Below the pieces are notes generated by a model. The model was not told the origin of the DNA, ran no database searches, and saw only the letters and a list, made by a program, of their open reading frames with translations. The position numbers and the translations under genes were made by a program. From assembly GCF_000421145.1 (NCBI RefSeq), contig NZ_ATWH01000010.1:1-64000 (forward strand): a stretch of 64,000 bases of DNA. The letters are read 5' to 3'. The stretch is from Glaciibacter superstes DSM 21135 (GTDB taxonomy: Bacteria; Actinomycetota; Actinomycetes; Actinomycetales; Microbacteriaceae). Positions 26,992-36,441 of this stretch are shown here, in pieces (the stretch's first letter is position 1; each line of letters opens with the position of its first letter).

Positions 26992-28215
26992 TCAATCGGC
27001 ACTCTCGGGCTTCGATCGGTGTGATGAGACCGCGGCCGCGAGGCGTGAGATCGCTTCGCTGAGCACGTCGGGCGCGCAGCCGAAGTTCAGACGCACGAAA
27101 CCGCGTCCTTCCCGGCCGAAGTCCGGCCCGGCGATCACGGCGACTTTGGCGCGCTCGAGTGCGACCACGGAGGGGTCGTCGCCCCAGCCGAGTGCGCCCA
27201 GGTCGAGCCAGGCAAGGTAGCTCGCGCGCGGCTGGGTGAAGCCGACGCCGGGCAGCTGCACATCGAGGAGCTCGGCGAGCAGGTGGCGGTTGCCTTCAAC
27301 GGATGCGATCACGCCGTCGAGCCACTCCTCCCCTTCCGTGAACGCGGCGATTCCGGCAATCAGCCCGAACTGGCTCATGCGCCAGGGGACTTCCATCGGC
27401 AGTGATTCGATCACCGCGCGCATCCGTTCTGATGCGGTCACCATGACGGCGCATTTCAGGCCGGCCAGGTTCCACGCTTTGCTCGCCGACGTGATGCAGA
27501 TGGCGGTTTCGGCCGTTTCTGGCGACACGGACAGGTACGGGGTGAACGCGCCGTCTGAATGGGTGAGCGGGGCGTGCACCTCGTCGCTGATGACCGTCAC
27601 GTTGTACCTGGTGGCGAGTTCTGCCACGGCTGTGAGGTCCTGCACGCTGTGCGGGTGCCCGAGTGGGTTGTGCGGGTTGCACAGCAGATACACGCGTGCG
27701 CCGGCCGCGAAGGCCTGCTCGAGTGCCTCGAGGTCGATCGCCCACCCGGCTGACGCGCCGGTTGCATCCGTTGCCTCAGTGTTATTCGTTGCCTCTGGCG
27801 GCAGGTGTACCAGCGGTACCTCGATGACGGTCGCACCTGCTTCACGGACGAGTTCGAAGAACGGCGGATAGATCGGCGGGTTGATCACGACGCCATCACC
27901 CGGAGTGATCAGGCGGCGAATGGTCTCAACGATGGCGACGCTGACATCGGTGGTGCTGGTGACCTGAGCGGGGTCGACCTGCCAGCCCCAGCGGCGCTCG
28001 GCGAACCCCGCGAATGCCTCGCCCATTCCGTTGATGGGCGGCGCGTAGCCGGTGTCTGAGCGATTGATCGCATCGTGCAGCGACCGGGCGATCGGCTCGG
28101 CCAGCGGAAAGTCCATTTCGGCGACGAAGAGCGGCAGGACATCGTCGGGGTATGTGCGCCATTTCATGCTGGTGCGCTCGCGGAGCAGGGACAGGGGTTC
28201 TGCGGTGACATCCAT
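26992..28215 (-). CDS. PatB/MalY-type PLP-dependent aminotransferase (probable C-S lyase)
   Basis: 407 residues from ATG 28215; upstream in-frame starts fall in the next gene's leader. Class I/II aminotransferase fold: begins with the RERTSMKWRTYPDDVLPLFVAEMDF block that is typical of the MalY/PatB cystathionine beta-lyase group. CNPHNPLGH and ISDEVHAPL are present, and the PLP lysine is in TSASKAWNLAGLK. Likely cleaves cystathionine or other cysteine S-conjugates to give pyruvate and ammonia. It ends 3 bp from guaB, convergent. Confidence 0.88.
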   Translation of the reverse strand: MDVTAEPLSLLRERTSMKWRTYPDDVLPLFVAEMDFPLAEPIARSLHDAINRSDTGYAPPINGMGEAFAGFAERRWGWQVDPAQVTSTTDVSVAIVETIRRLITPGDGVVINPPIYPPFFELVREAGATVIEVPLVHLPPEATNNTEATDATGASAGWAIDLEALEQAFAAGARVYLLCNPHNPLGHPHSVQDLTAVAELATRYNVTVISDEVHAPLTHSDGAFTPYLSVSPETAETAICITSASKAWNLAGLKCAVMVTASERMRAVIESLPMEVPWRMSQFGLIAGIAAFTEGEEWLDGVIASVEGNRHLLAELLDVQLPGVGFTQPRASYLAWLDLGALGWGDDPSVVALERAKVAVIAGPDFGREGRGFVRLNFGCAPDVLSEAISRLAAAVSSHRSKPESAD

Positions 28216-28364
28216 GCCTTCAGGATGCCGCATTCCACCTCTCTGGTCGATGGAACCGAATGTGGCTGTAAGCTGGTCGGCTCGCCACTCGGCGCGCGAC
28301 CGGGAGTGCACAACACCCGGGCATGCACATGGCACAGCATAAGCAGTGCAGCGAGGATTCGATC

Positions 28365-30089
28365 GTGGGCTACATCGACGTCAGCGACGTCTCCTATTCT
28401 CTGAACGACGGGCGGATGCTGCTGGGCGGCGTCTCGTTCCGGGTCCCAGAGGGCCAGAAGGCGGCGCTGATCGGGGCGAACGGTGCAGGGAAATCCACAC
28501 TCATGCGACTCATCCGCGGTGAGATCACACCAGACTCGGGCGTCATCTCCGTCGATGGCGGCCTCGGAATCATGGACCAGTTCGTCGGTCACTTTCAGGG
28601 CGAATCGACTGTGCGCGATCTGTTGGTGTCCGTCGCGCCTGCGCGCGTGCAGGGCGCAGCGCGAGACGTCGACCTGGCCGAACTCGCGCTCATGGAGGAA
28701 GACACCCTCGTCACCCAGATGGCATACGCGAGCGCGCTCGCCGAGTACGCGGATGCAGGCGGATACGACCAGGAGGTGCTGTGGGACACCTGCTGCATCG
28801 CTGCAATCGGCCTCCCATACGACAAGGCCCAGTGGCGGGCGGTGAACACCCTCTCCGGCGGCGAGCAGAAACGGCTCGTGCTTGAAGCCCTGTTCCGCGG
28901 CCGGGAACAGGTGCTACTGCTCGACGAACCCGACAACTACCTCGACGTGCCCACAAAACGCTGGCTCGAAGAGACCCTCCGCCAGAGCCAGAAGACCGTG
29001 CTGCTCATCTCGCACGATCGCGAACTGCTCGCAGAGGCCGCCAACCGCATCATCACTCTCGAGGTCGGCGCAGTGGGTAACACCACCTGGACCCACGGCT
29101 CGAGCTTCACCGGCTATCACGAGGCCCGTCGTGACCGGATGGACCGGCTCGACGAACTGCGGCGGCGCTGGGACGAGGAACATCTGAAGCTTCGCGCCCT
29201 GGTCGTGCGGCTGGGGCAGCAGGCGAAGTACAACTCCGACATGGCCTCGCGCTATCGCGCGGCTCAGACCAGGCTCGCCCGTTTCGAAGAAATCGGGCCG
29301 CCCGAGGAGCGCCCGAAGGACCAGAACGTGACCATGCGACTGAAGGGAGCGCGGACCGGCCGCCGGGCCGTGGTCTGCACCCGGCTGGAACTCACCGGGT
29401 TGATGAAACCCTTCGACGCCGAGATCTGGTTCGGTGAACGGATCGCCGTGCTCGGATCGAACGGATCGGGCAAGTCGCACTTCCTTCGACTGCTGGCCAG
29501 GGGCGGAACAGACCCGGACCCGACCATGGGGCACCTCGCATCCGCAGACCAGGTGCTGGTGCCTGTCGAACACAACGGCGTGGCGAAGCTCGGTGCCAGG
29601 GTGCAGCCCGGTTGGTTCGCCCAAGCGCATGAACACCCGGAGCTCGTCGGGCGAACGCTGCTGGACATCCTGCATCGTGGCGACGACCACCGTGACGGCA
29701 TGGCGCGCGAGGCCGCCAGCAGGGCGCTCGACCGCTACGGTCTTGCCGGGGCGAGTGAGCAGGCATTTGAATCGCTCTCCGGCGGCCAGCAGGCGCGCCT
29801 GCAGATATTGCTCCTGGAGCTCAGTGGCGCGTCCCTCCTGCTCCTCGACGAGCCGACCGACAACCTCGACCTGGTTTCGGCCGAGGCGCTGGAAGACGGG
29901 CTCGCCGGTTACGAGGGCACCGTGATCGCCGTGACGCACGATCGCTGGTTCGCCAGGGGTTTTGACCGGTTCCTCGTCTTCGGATCCGATGGGGAGGTGT
30001 ACGAATCGAATGACGCCGTCTGGGACGAGCGGCGCGTTGTTCGCGCGGGGAGGGTGGCTCAATCGGCTGCGCCTAGACTGGGCGGGTGA
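28365..30089 (+). CDS. ABC-F family ATPase
   Basis: 574 residues from GTG 28365 (GAGG about 9 nt upstream; an ATG at 28323 is possible). Two ABC domains without membrane segments. The first has GANGAGKST, LSGGEQKRL and LLLDEPDNYLDVP, the second GSNGSGKSHF, LSGGQQARLQ and LLLDEPTDNLDL. Between them lies a charged linker of about 90 residues (RRRWDEEHLKLRALV) as in ABC-F translation factors that enter the ribosomal E site. Role could be ribosome rescue or antibiotic protection; not a transporter. It overlaps guaB3 by 4 bp (GTGA). Confidence 0.9.
   Translation: MGYIDVSDVSYSLNDGRMLLGGVSFRVPEGQKAALIGANGAGKSTLMRLIRGEITPDSGVISVDGGLGIMDQFVGHFQGESTVRDLLVSVAPARVQGAARDVDLAELALMEEDTLVTQMAYASALAEYADAGGYDQEVLWDTCCIAAIGLPYDKAQWRAVNTLSGGEQKRLVLEALFRGREQVLLLDEPDNYLDVPTKRWLEETLRQSQKTVLLISHDRELLAEAANRIITLEVGAVGNTTWTHGSSFTGYHEARRDRMDRLDELRRRWDEEHLKLRALVVRLGQQAKYNSDMASRYRAAQTRLARFEEIGPPEERPKDQNVTMRLKGARTGRRAVVCTRLELTGLMKPFDAEIWFGERIAVLGSNGSGKSHFLRLLARGGTDPDPTMGHLASADQVLVPVEHNGVAKLGARVQPGWFAQAHEHPELVGRTLLDILHRGDDHRDGMAREAASRALDRYGLAGASEQAFESLSGGQQARLQILLLELSGASLLLLDEPTDNLDLVSAEALEDGLAGYEGTVIAVTHDRWFARGFDRFLVFGSDGEVYESNDAVWDERRVVRAGRVAQSAAPRLGG
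30074..30079 (+). promoter_or_regulatory. possible leaderless -10 for guaB3 inside the ABC-F gene
   Basis: TAGACT lies 6 nt before the guaB3 GTG, within the last codons of the ABC-F gene. It would allow guaB3 to be expressed independently. Confidence 0.35.
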
Positions 30090-31201
30090 GTATGGAGATT
30101 GAAATCGGCCGCTCCAAGCGGGGCCGTCGCGTATATGCCTTCGACGATGTCGCGGTCGTTCCGAGCCGACGAACGCGCGACCCGCAGGACGTCTCCGTCG
30201 GCTGGTCAATCGATGCCTACCAGTTCGACATCCCGTTCCTCGCCGCACCGATGGACTCCGTCGTGTCGCCGACCACCGCGATCATGATGGGCAAGCTCGG
30301 CGGTCTCGGTGTGCTCGACCTCGAGGGCCTGTGGACCAGGTATGAGAACCCGGAGCCCTTGCTCGCCGAGATCCGTCGCCTTCCAGAAGGCCAGGCGACG
30401 GCGCGCATGCAGGAGATCTACTCGGAGCCGATCAAGCCAGAACTCGTCAGCGAGCGCCTCGCCGAGATCCGTGCCGCCGGCGTCACCGTCGCCGGCGCCC
30501 TGTCGCCGCAGCGTACGCAGGAACTTTACGAAACCGTCGTCGCGGCCGGCGTCGACCTGTTTGTCATTCGCGGAACCACGGTCTCGGCCGAGCACGTCTC
30601 CAAGAACCAGGAACCGCTCAACCTCAAGAAGTTCATCTACGAACTCGATGTCCCCGTGATCGTGGGTGGCGCAGCGACCTACACCGCGGCCCTGCACTTG
30701 ATGCGCACCGGTGCTGCCGGCGTGCTCGTCGGCTTCGGTGGTGGCGCGGCGTCGACCACGCGTGCGTCCCTCGGCATCCATGCGCCGATGGCGACGGCAG
30801 TGGCGGATGTCGCCGGCGCACGTCGCGACTACATGGACGAGTCAGGCGGACGGTACGTTCACGTCATCGCCGACGGCGGCCTCGGCAGCTCAGGCGACAT
30901 CGTCAAGGCGATCGCGTGCGGTGCAGACGCGGTGATGCTCGGCACAACGCTGGCCAGGGCGACGGATGCCCCAGGCGGCGGCTTTCACTGGGGTGCTGAG
31001 GCACACCACGCTCAGCTTCCCCGTGGCAAGCGGGTCGAAGTGGGCACGATCGCGCCGCTCGAGGCCATTCTGTACGGCCCAGCACCGGTCGCAGACGGCA
31101 CCGCGAACCTGGTCGGTGCGTTGCGCCGGTCGATGGCCACCACCGGTTACTCGGATCTTAAGGAGTTCCAGCGCGTTGAAGTGGTTGTTGCTCCGTACTG
31201 A
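30086..31201 (+). CDS. guaB3: GuaB3 family IMP dehydrogenase-related protein
   Basis: 371 residues from GTG 30086 (ATG 30092 also possible). IMPDH/GMP-reductase TIM barrel without CBS domains, as in actinobacterial GuaB3. Starts EIEIGRSKRGRRVYAFDDVAVVPSRRTRD in pieces, continues FLAAPMDSVVSP, and ends with the phosphate-binding DGGLGSSGDIVKAIACGADAVMLGT. The catalytic cysteine loop (GPGSICTTR in guaB) is not seen; the equivalent region reads VGFGGGAASTTR, so IMP oxidation by the GuaB mechanism is doubtful. GuaB3 proteins have been reported to lack or change IMPDH activity in some species. Confidence 0.88.
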   Translation: MSMEIEIGRSKRGRRVYAFDDVAVVPSRRTRDPQDVSVGWSIDAYQFDIPFLAAPMDSVVSPTTAIMMGKLGGLGVLDLEGLWTRYENPEPLLAEIRRLPEGQATARMQEIYSEPIKPELVSERLAEIRAAGVTVAGALSPQRTQELYETVVAAGVDLFVIRGTTVSAEHVSKNQEPLNLKKFIYELDVPVIVGGAATYTAALHLMRTGAAGVLVGFGGGAASTTRASLGIHAPMATAVADVAGARRDYMDESGGRYVHVIADGGLGSSGDIVKAIACGADAVMLGTTLARATDAPGGGFHWGAEAHHAQLPRGKRVEVGTIAPLEAILYGPAPVADGTANLVGALRRSMATTGYSDLKEFQRVEVVVAPY

Positions 31202-31250
31202 GTGAACTAGCGTCGAGGTAAGCACCACCAGTTCTGATGGGAGTCGGCAA

Positions 31251-33023
31251 ATGGCAACGGTCAAGGCAGCGGTCAAGGCAGCGACAGGCACGTCCTCAGG
31301 ACGGAAGCCGGTCACCCGATCTTCGAAACTCGGTCCGGAGGAGCGAGCGGAAGCCATCTCCCGGATGAAAGAGAAGGAACTCGACATCCTCGTCGTCGGC
31401 GGCGGCATCGTCGGAACCGGCAGCGCAATGGATGCGGTGACTCGCGGCCTGAGCGTCGGAATCCTCGAGGCGCGTGACTGGGCCTCAGGCACGTCGAGCC
31501 GGTCGTCGAAGCTGGTGCACGGCGGCATCCGTTACCTGGAACAGCTCGATTTCCGGCTGGTGCGCGAAGCGCTGATCGAGCGCGGGCTGCTGCTCCAGGT
31601 GCTCGCCCCCCACCTGGTCAAGCCGGTGCGCTTCCTTTACCCGCTGAAGAAGCGGATCATCGAGCGCGCGTACATCGGCGCTGGAATGTTGCTCTACGAC
31701 ATCTTCTCGTACACCGGCGGGCGGCCCCCAGGAGTGCCCCATCACAGGCACCTGTCGAAGCGCCAGATGCTCCGAGCCATGCCGAGCATGGCCGAGAACG
31801 CCCTCGTCGGCGGAATCACCTACTATGACGCCCAGGTGGATGACGCGCGGTACGTCGCCTCGCTGGCTCGCACAGCATCCTTCTACGGTGCCCACGCGGC
31901 GAGCCGGGTTCGGGTCGAGGGTTTCATCAAGGTGGGCGAGCGTGTTGTCGGCGTGCAGGCGCACGACCTGCAGACCGGCGAGCGGTTCGAGGTGCGTGCA
32001 AAGCAGGTGGTGAATGCCACCGGCGTGTGGACCGACGACACCCAGCGCATGGTGGGGGAGCGTGGCACATTCAAGGTGCGCGCCTCGAAGGGAGTGCACC
32101 TGGTTGTGCCCCGCGACCGGTTCCAGGGGTCGACAGGTCTGATCCTCCGCACCGAGAAGAGTGTGCTGTTCGTGATCCCGTGGGGCCGCCACTGGCTGGT
32201 GGGCACCACCGACACCGACTGGCACCTCGATAAGGCGCACCCGGCGGCGACCGCGGCCGACATCGACTACATTCTGGAACACGTCAACTCGGTGCTCGCG
32301 GTGCCGCTCACCCGCGAGGATGTCGAGGGCGTGTATGCCGGTCTCCGTCCGCTGCTGGCCGGAGAATCCGAGCAGACCTCGAAGCTTTCCCGCGAGCACC
32401 TGGTCGGCCATTCCGTTCCAGGACTGGTCGTGATCGCGGGCGGGAAATGGACCACGTACCGGATCATGGCGAAGGATGCCATCGACGCCGCGACCGATGC
32501 CCTGGACGGGCGGGTTCCGGAGTCCACCACCCAGAACATCCCGCTGCTCGGGGCCGAGGGGTACCAGGCGGCGTGGAACAAGCGTGGGAAGATCGCGCGG
32601 GCGTTCGGCCTGCACACCGCACGGGTTGAGCACCTTCTGAACCGATACGGAACCCTGACTGACGAACTGCTTGACCTGATTCGCGAGGATCCGGCGCTCG
32701 CCGAGCCTCTGCCGGGCGCAGACGATTACCTCGGCGCGGAGGTCGTGTACGCGGCGACCCACGAGGGGGCGCTGCACCTCGAAGACGTGCTCGCGCGTCG
32801 CACGCGCATCTCGATCGAGGCCTGGGACCGAGGGGTTTCCGCGGCGCCGGTGGCAGCAAGGCTCATGGCAGGGGTGCTCGGCTGGGACACGGAACGCGAA
32901 GAACGTGAAGTCGCCTTCTACCTCAAGCGGGTGGCTGCCGAACGCGAATCGCAGGAGCAACCAGACGACGAGTCTGCAGACCGCGTGCGTCTCGAAGCCC
33001 CGGATATCGTCGCGACGAAGTAG
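31251..33023 (+). CDS. glpD: aerobic glycerol-3-phosphate dehydrogenase
   Basis: 590 residues. FAD-dependent membrane-associated enzyme oxidising glycerol-3-phosphate to dihydroxyacetone phosphate and feeding electrons to quinones. Dinucleotide-binding ILVVGGGIVGTGSAMDA after an N-terminal basic extension of about 40 residues, then SSRSSKLVHGGIRYLE, the GlpD family signature, WLVGTTDTDW, and the C-terminal DAO_C domain. The glycerophosphodiesterase at 46288 could supply substrate. No glpF or glpK nearby. A weak 7-bp hairpin (33040-33069) follows the stop. Confidence 0.94.
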   Translation: MATVKAAVKAATGTSSGRKPVTRSSKLGPEERAEAISRMKEKELDILVVGGGIVGTGSAMDAVTRGLSVGILEARDWASGTSSRSSKLVHGGIRYLEQLDFRLVREALIERGLLLQVLAPHLVKPVRFLYPLKKRIIERAYIGAGMLLYDIFSYTGGRPPGVPHHRHLSKRQMLRAMPSMAENALVGGITYYDAQVDDARYVASLARTASFYGAHAASRVRVEGFIKVGERVVGVQAHDLQTGERFEVRAKQVVNATGVWTDDTQRMVGERGTFKVRASKGVHLVVPRDRFQGSTGLILRTEKSVLFVIPWGRHWLVGTTDTDWHLDKAHPAATAADIDYILEHVNSVLAVPLTREDVEGVYAGLRPLLAGESEQTSKLSREHLVGHSVPGLVVIAGGKWTTYRIMAKDAIDAATDALDGRVPESTTQNIPLLGAEGYQAAWNKRGKIARAFGLHTARVEHLLNRYGTLTDELLDLIREDPALAEPLPGADDYLGAEVVYAATHEGALHLEDVLARRTRISIEAWDRGVSAAPVAARLMAGVLGWDTEREEREVAFYLKRVAAERESQEQPDDESADRVRLEAPDIVATK

Positions 33024-33108
33024 CGGGCCCATTCACCCAGGAGCCCGTTTCCGAGTTGTAGTGGGCTCCCGTGGTGCTCTACAGCGGGTGGACGTATCGC
33101 GCAGAATA

Positions 33109-33912
33109 CTAGTCTGGCCCCACGCCTGACCCGCTCGCCTTTCGCAGTGCAATTTCAATTAGCTCAAGGTCGATGCGAGCATGCTCCGCTCCGATGCTGC
33201 CCGAGCGCTCCACGTGCCCCCCACAAATAGCCTCGATGAGTTTCTCGTGGTCGACCAGAGCGCGCAACTCCATTGCGGGCATCCCTTCCTGAGTGCCCCA
33301 GAGGTGCGCGGGGGCGGCGAGGCTCACCCGGGACTCAAGACTGAACAGGACCGACTGAAGCGCGGCGTTGTGCGCGGCCTCACCGATGGCGATGTGGAGA
33401 AGTTCGTCGGCTTTCTGCGACTGTTGACCAGACTCGGCTGCTCGGTATGCTTCCAGTCGCTCCCGCAGCACCCTCACATCATCGTTGGTTCGGCTGGCAG
33501 CAGCAGCGCGCGCGATCGTGCCATGCAGCAAGCTGACCGCCTCGCAGGTGTCACGCATTGACTCCCACCGCGCCGAAAGCGTTCGCTCAACGGACGCGCT
33601 CGACGATGCCGCCCATTGCTCACGCACGAAGGAGCCGCCGCCCCGGCCACGCGATGTCTCAAGCAGCCCTTCCTGCACGAGCCGGGCGATCGCAGATCGC
33701 ACTGTCATCCGTCCCGCTTGCAAAGACGCAGCGAGGTCGCGCTCGGAGGGCAGCCTCGCGCCAGGGAGGTACTCGCCGATTGCGATCGCTGTGATCAGTC
33801 GATCCGTGATCTCATCCGCAGCCGAGATGCTCATTCGAGGACCACGCAAGGCGCTCGACGCAGCCTCGGTTTGGAGGCTTGACCGGCTTTTCGACGGATC
33901 CGTCGCTGTCAT
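33109..33912 (-). CDS. FadR-subfamily GntR transcriptional regulator
   Basis: 267 residues from ATG 33912 (AGG 8 nt upstream); an internal ATG at 33834 is an alternative. N-terminal winged helix-turn-helix of the GntR class (residues about 28-100): ITDRLITAIAIGEYLPGARLPSERDLA and RGRGGGSFV. A C-terminal all-helical FCD effector domain follows with VSLLHGTIARAAA and the metal-binding-type HIAIGEAAHN. It faces the hydrolase/permease cassette across a 136-bp region holding a 27-bp operator-like palindrome, so it probably controls that cassette and itself in response to a small acid or amide. Confidence 0.87.
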   Translation of the reverse strand: MTATDPSKSRSSLQTEAASSALRGPRMSISAADEITDRLITAIAIGEYLPGARLPSERDLAASLQAGRMTVRSAIARLVQEGLLETSRGRGGGSFVREQWAASSSASVERTLSARWESMRDTCEAVSLLHGTIARAAAASRTNDDVRVLRERLEAYRAAESGQQSQKADELLHIAIGEAAHNAALQSVLFSLESRVSLAAPAHLWGTQEGMPAMELRALVDHEKLIEAICGGHVERSGSIGAEHARIDLELIEIALRKASGSGVGPD

Positions 33913-33941
33913 CGTCGATACCTACCTCAATGAGAAAGCTG

Positions 33942-33968
33942 TAAATGGTCTTGGCTTGAGACCATTTA
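33942..33968. promoter_or_regulatory. operator-like palindrome between fadR-type gene and hydrolase cassette
   Basis: Perfect 10-bp arms TAAATGGTCT and AGACCATTTA with a 7-bp spacer (TGGCTTG). It lies 30 bp from the regulator start and 81 bp from the first hydrolase start. FadR-type regulators bind short palindromes with a GGT...ACC-like core, which fits. Confidence 0.7.
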
Positions 33969-34048
33969 TACGTCATGATATTGCAAGTCAACCGTACGTC
34001 GGATGCCGCGAGTTCGGCTTCCACGCATGACCACACGAAGGAGTGCCG

Positions 34049-34981
34049 GTGTCAACGGTCATCACGAAAGTAGTCCCGTTCGGCGACTATGAGACATGGG
34101 TGCGCATCGAGCAACCCGATATGCCCGTGGACGGTGCGCTGCCGTTGATTGTGCTCCACGGCGGACCCGGCATGGCCCACAACTACGTGCGCAACATCGG
34201 GGAGCTCGCAAATGCCGGTCGCACCGTGATCCTCTACGACCAGCTCGGCTGCGGCAACAGCACACACCTGCCCGACGCTCCCTCCGAGTTCTGGACCCCG
34301 CAACTTTTCGTCGACGAATTCGAGAACCTGGTCGAGCAGCTCGGGCTCACCGCCTACCACCTGCTCGGCCAGTCGTGGGGTGGAATGCTCGGAGCCGAGA
34401 TAGCCACCAGGCGACCCGCCGCACTCCGCAGCCTCGAGATCTGCAACTCACCGGCATCCATGGAGCTGTGGGCCCACGCAGCGGCTGAGCTGCGGTCGCA
34501 CCTGCCCGCCGAAGTGCAGCACGCGCTCACGGCCCATGAACAAGCCGGCACTATTACCGATCCTGAGTACATTGCCGCCGCCGAAGTGTTCTACGAGCAT
34601 CACGTCTGCACGGTCGTGCCGACGCCACAGGACTTCCGGGAGAGCGAAGACCAGATGGAGGCCGAGCCCACCGTTTACCACACCATGAACGGGCCGAATG
34701 AGTTCCACGTCGTCGGTACGCTGCGCGACTGGAGCATCATCGACCGGCTCGGCTCCATCGAGGTACCAACCCTCGTGGTCGCCGGAGAGAACGACGAGGC
34801 AACCCCCGCTACCTGGCGGCCGTTCGTCGACGGCATTTGGGGCTGCACCAGTTGGGTGTTCCCGGATGCCAGTCACTGCGTTCATCTGGAACGCCCCGGT
34901 GAGTTCCGTGCCGTTATCGGCGAATTCCTGGCGCAACACGACTCCCCAGCAGCACACGTCCGAGAACACACCGCACATTGA
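34049..34981 (+). CDS. proline iminopeptidase-like alpha/beta hydrolase (copy 1)
   Basis: 310 residues from GTG 34049, 7 nt after AAGGAG (GTG 34043 is too close). Alpha/beta hydrolase of the proline iminopeptidase (S33) family: oxyanion motif LIVLHGGPGMAHNY, VILYDQLGCGNS, nucleophile elbow GQSWGGML with Ser109, acid AGENDEATPA and late histidine DASHCVHLERP. The family removes N-terminal proline but also includes amino-acid amidases and plant-amide hydrolases such as PipA. No signal peptide, so cytoplasmic. First gene of the cassette; the downstream APC permease probably delivers its substrate. Confidence 0.85.
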   Translation: MSTVITKVVPFGDYETWVRIEQPDMPVDGALPLIVLHGGPGMAHNYVRNIGELANAGRTVILYDQLGCGNSTHLPDAPSEFWTPQLFVDEFENLVEQLGLTAYHLLGQSWGGMLGAEIATRRPAALRSLEICNSPASMELWAHAAAELRSHLPAEVQHALTAHEQAGTITDPEYIAAAEVFYEHHVCTVVPTPQDFRESEDQMEAEPTVYHTMNGPNEFHVVGTLRDWSIIDRLGSIEVPTLVVAGENDEATPATWRPFVDGIWGCTSWVFPDASHCVHLERPGEFRAVIGEFLAQHDSPAAHVREHTAH

Positions 34982-35001
34982 CCCAGAGAAAGCGCACGCC
35001 C

Positions 35002-36438
35002 ATGACCGCATCAAGCGAATCGATGGCACTCACCCCTCAGCAACAGTTGGAGGCATACGGCTACAAGCAGGAACTCAAACGATCCATCTCCACGATGGAC
35101 CTGCTCATCTACGGACTCATCTTCATGGTGCCGATCGCGCCGTGGGCCATCTTCGGGGTGGTGTACAACGCCGCGGGCGGCATGGTGCCGCTGGTCTACC
35201 TGATCGGCCTCATCGCCATGATCTTCACGGCACTGGCCTACCAACAGATGGCCAAGTCCATCCCGCTGGCCGGCTCGGTCTTCTCCTACGTCGGTCGTGG
35301 TATCCACCCCAGCGTCGGATTCTTTGCCGGCTGGGCGATTCTGCTCGATTACCTGCTCGTTCCCACCCTGCTCTATGTCTTCGCGGCGGAGTCGATGGTC
35401 GGCATCTTCCCCGACTCACCGCGCTGGGTGTGGGCGCTGATCTTCGTGGCCATCAACATGGTTATCAACCTGATGGGTGTCAGCTCGATGAAGCTGATCA
35501 ACCGCGTCTTCCTCACGGTGGAACTGGTCTTCGTGGTGATCTTCGTAATCATCGCGGTTACAGCGCTCACCGGCGAAACGATCCCCGGAGCCGTTTTCTC
35601 GATCGACCCGCTCTGGGACGCGAGCAAGGTCACGGGGCCGCTCATCGCAGCCGCTCTCTCGATCGCCGTACTCAGCTTCTTGGGCTTCGACGGTATCGCG
35701 ACCATGTCTGAGGAGGCCTCCGGCGGACGCAACTCGGCCGGTCGCGCGATGGTGATGTCGCTGTGCATCGTGGCGTTCCTGTTCATCGTGCAGACCTGGC
35801 TTGCCAGCGCCCTGGCCGGCGGCCGCGAAGCGTTTGGCGACGACGAGGTCGGGAACGCGTTCTTCACCATCGTGGAGGCCGCTTCAAACAGTGGCTGGAT
35901 GACAGCGTTCTTCGTGGTGAACGTGCTCGCCGTGGGAATCGCCAACGCCATGGCCGCGCAGGCAGCGACCTCGCGCCTGCTCTTCTCGATGAGCCGCGAC
36001 CGCCAGCTGCCAAAGTTCCTTCACACCCTCAACAAACGGCAGGTTCCGCAGAACGGGATCATTCTGGTATCGGTGCTCTCGGCGATTCTGGTGCTGTTCT
36101 TCGTCGGCCAGATCGACCTCATCTCGTCGTTGGTGAATTTCGGGGCGCTGTTCGGCTTCATGCTGCTGCATCTGGCCGTTATCGTGCACTACATCGTGCG
36201 CAAGAAGTCGCGCAACTTCCTGTTGCACCTCGTCGCACCGGCCATCGGGTTTCTCATCATCGGTTACGTGTTGTTGAACGCGAACGTCGAGGCGAAGGTC
36301 GGCGGCGTTGTCTGGCTGGTCGTGGGCGCAGCTGTCTTCGTCTACTACAAGATGACCGGCCGCAAAACGGACCTGTCGGGCGAGGGAGACATGCCCGCGA
36401 ACGAAGTTCCGGCCACGGGCATGCGAGGGGAGCTGTAA
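35002..36438 (+). CDS. APC-superfamily amino acid/amine permease (copy 1)
   Basis: 478 residues from ATG 35002 (TTG 34978 possible). Twelve or so helices beginning at MDLLIYGLIFMVPIAPWAIFG; APC motifs FTALAYQQMAKSIPLAGSVFSYVGRG in pieces and FLGFDGIATMSEEA. Closely paralogous to the second permease in this cassette (both share YGYKQEL-type starts, GWAILLDYLL and ATSRLLFSMSRD or equivalent). The family imports amino acids, amines or ethanolamine-like compounds. The acetamidase gene follows after 3 bp. Confidence 0.86.
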   Translation: MTASSESMALTPQQQLEAYGYKQELKRSISTMDLLIYGLIFMVPIAPWAIFGVVYNAAGGMVPLVYLIGLIAMIFTALAYQQMAKSIPLAGSVFSYVGRGIHPSVGFFAGWAILLDYLLVPTLLYVFAAESMVGIFPDSPRWVWALIFVAINMVINLMGVSSMKLINRVFLTVELVFVVIFVIIAVTALTGETIPGAVFSIDPLWDASKVTGPLIAAALSIAVLSFLGFDGIATMSEEASGGRNSAGRAMVMSLCIVAFLFIVQTWLASALAGGREAFGDDEVGNAFFTIVEAASNSGWMTAFFVVNVLAVGIANAMAAQAATSRLLFSMSRDRQLPKFLHTLNKRQVPQNGIILVSVLSAILVLFFVGQIDLISSLVNFGALFGFMLLHLAVIVHYIVRKKSRNFLLHLVAPAIGFLIIGYVLLNANVEAKVGGVVWLVVGAAVFVYYKMTGRKTDLSGEGDMPANEVPATGMRGEL

Positions 36439-36441
36439 ACG

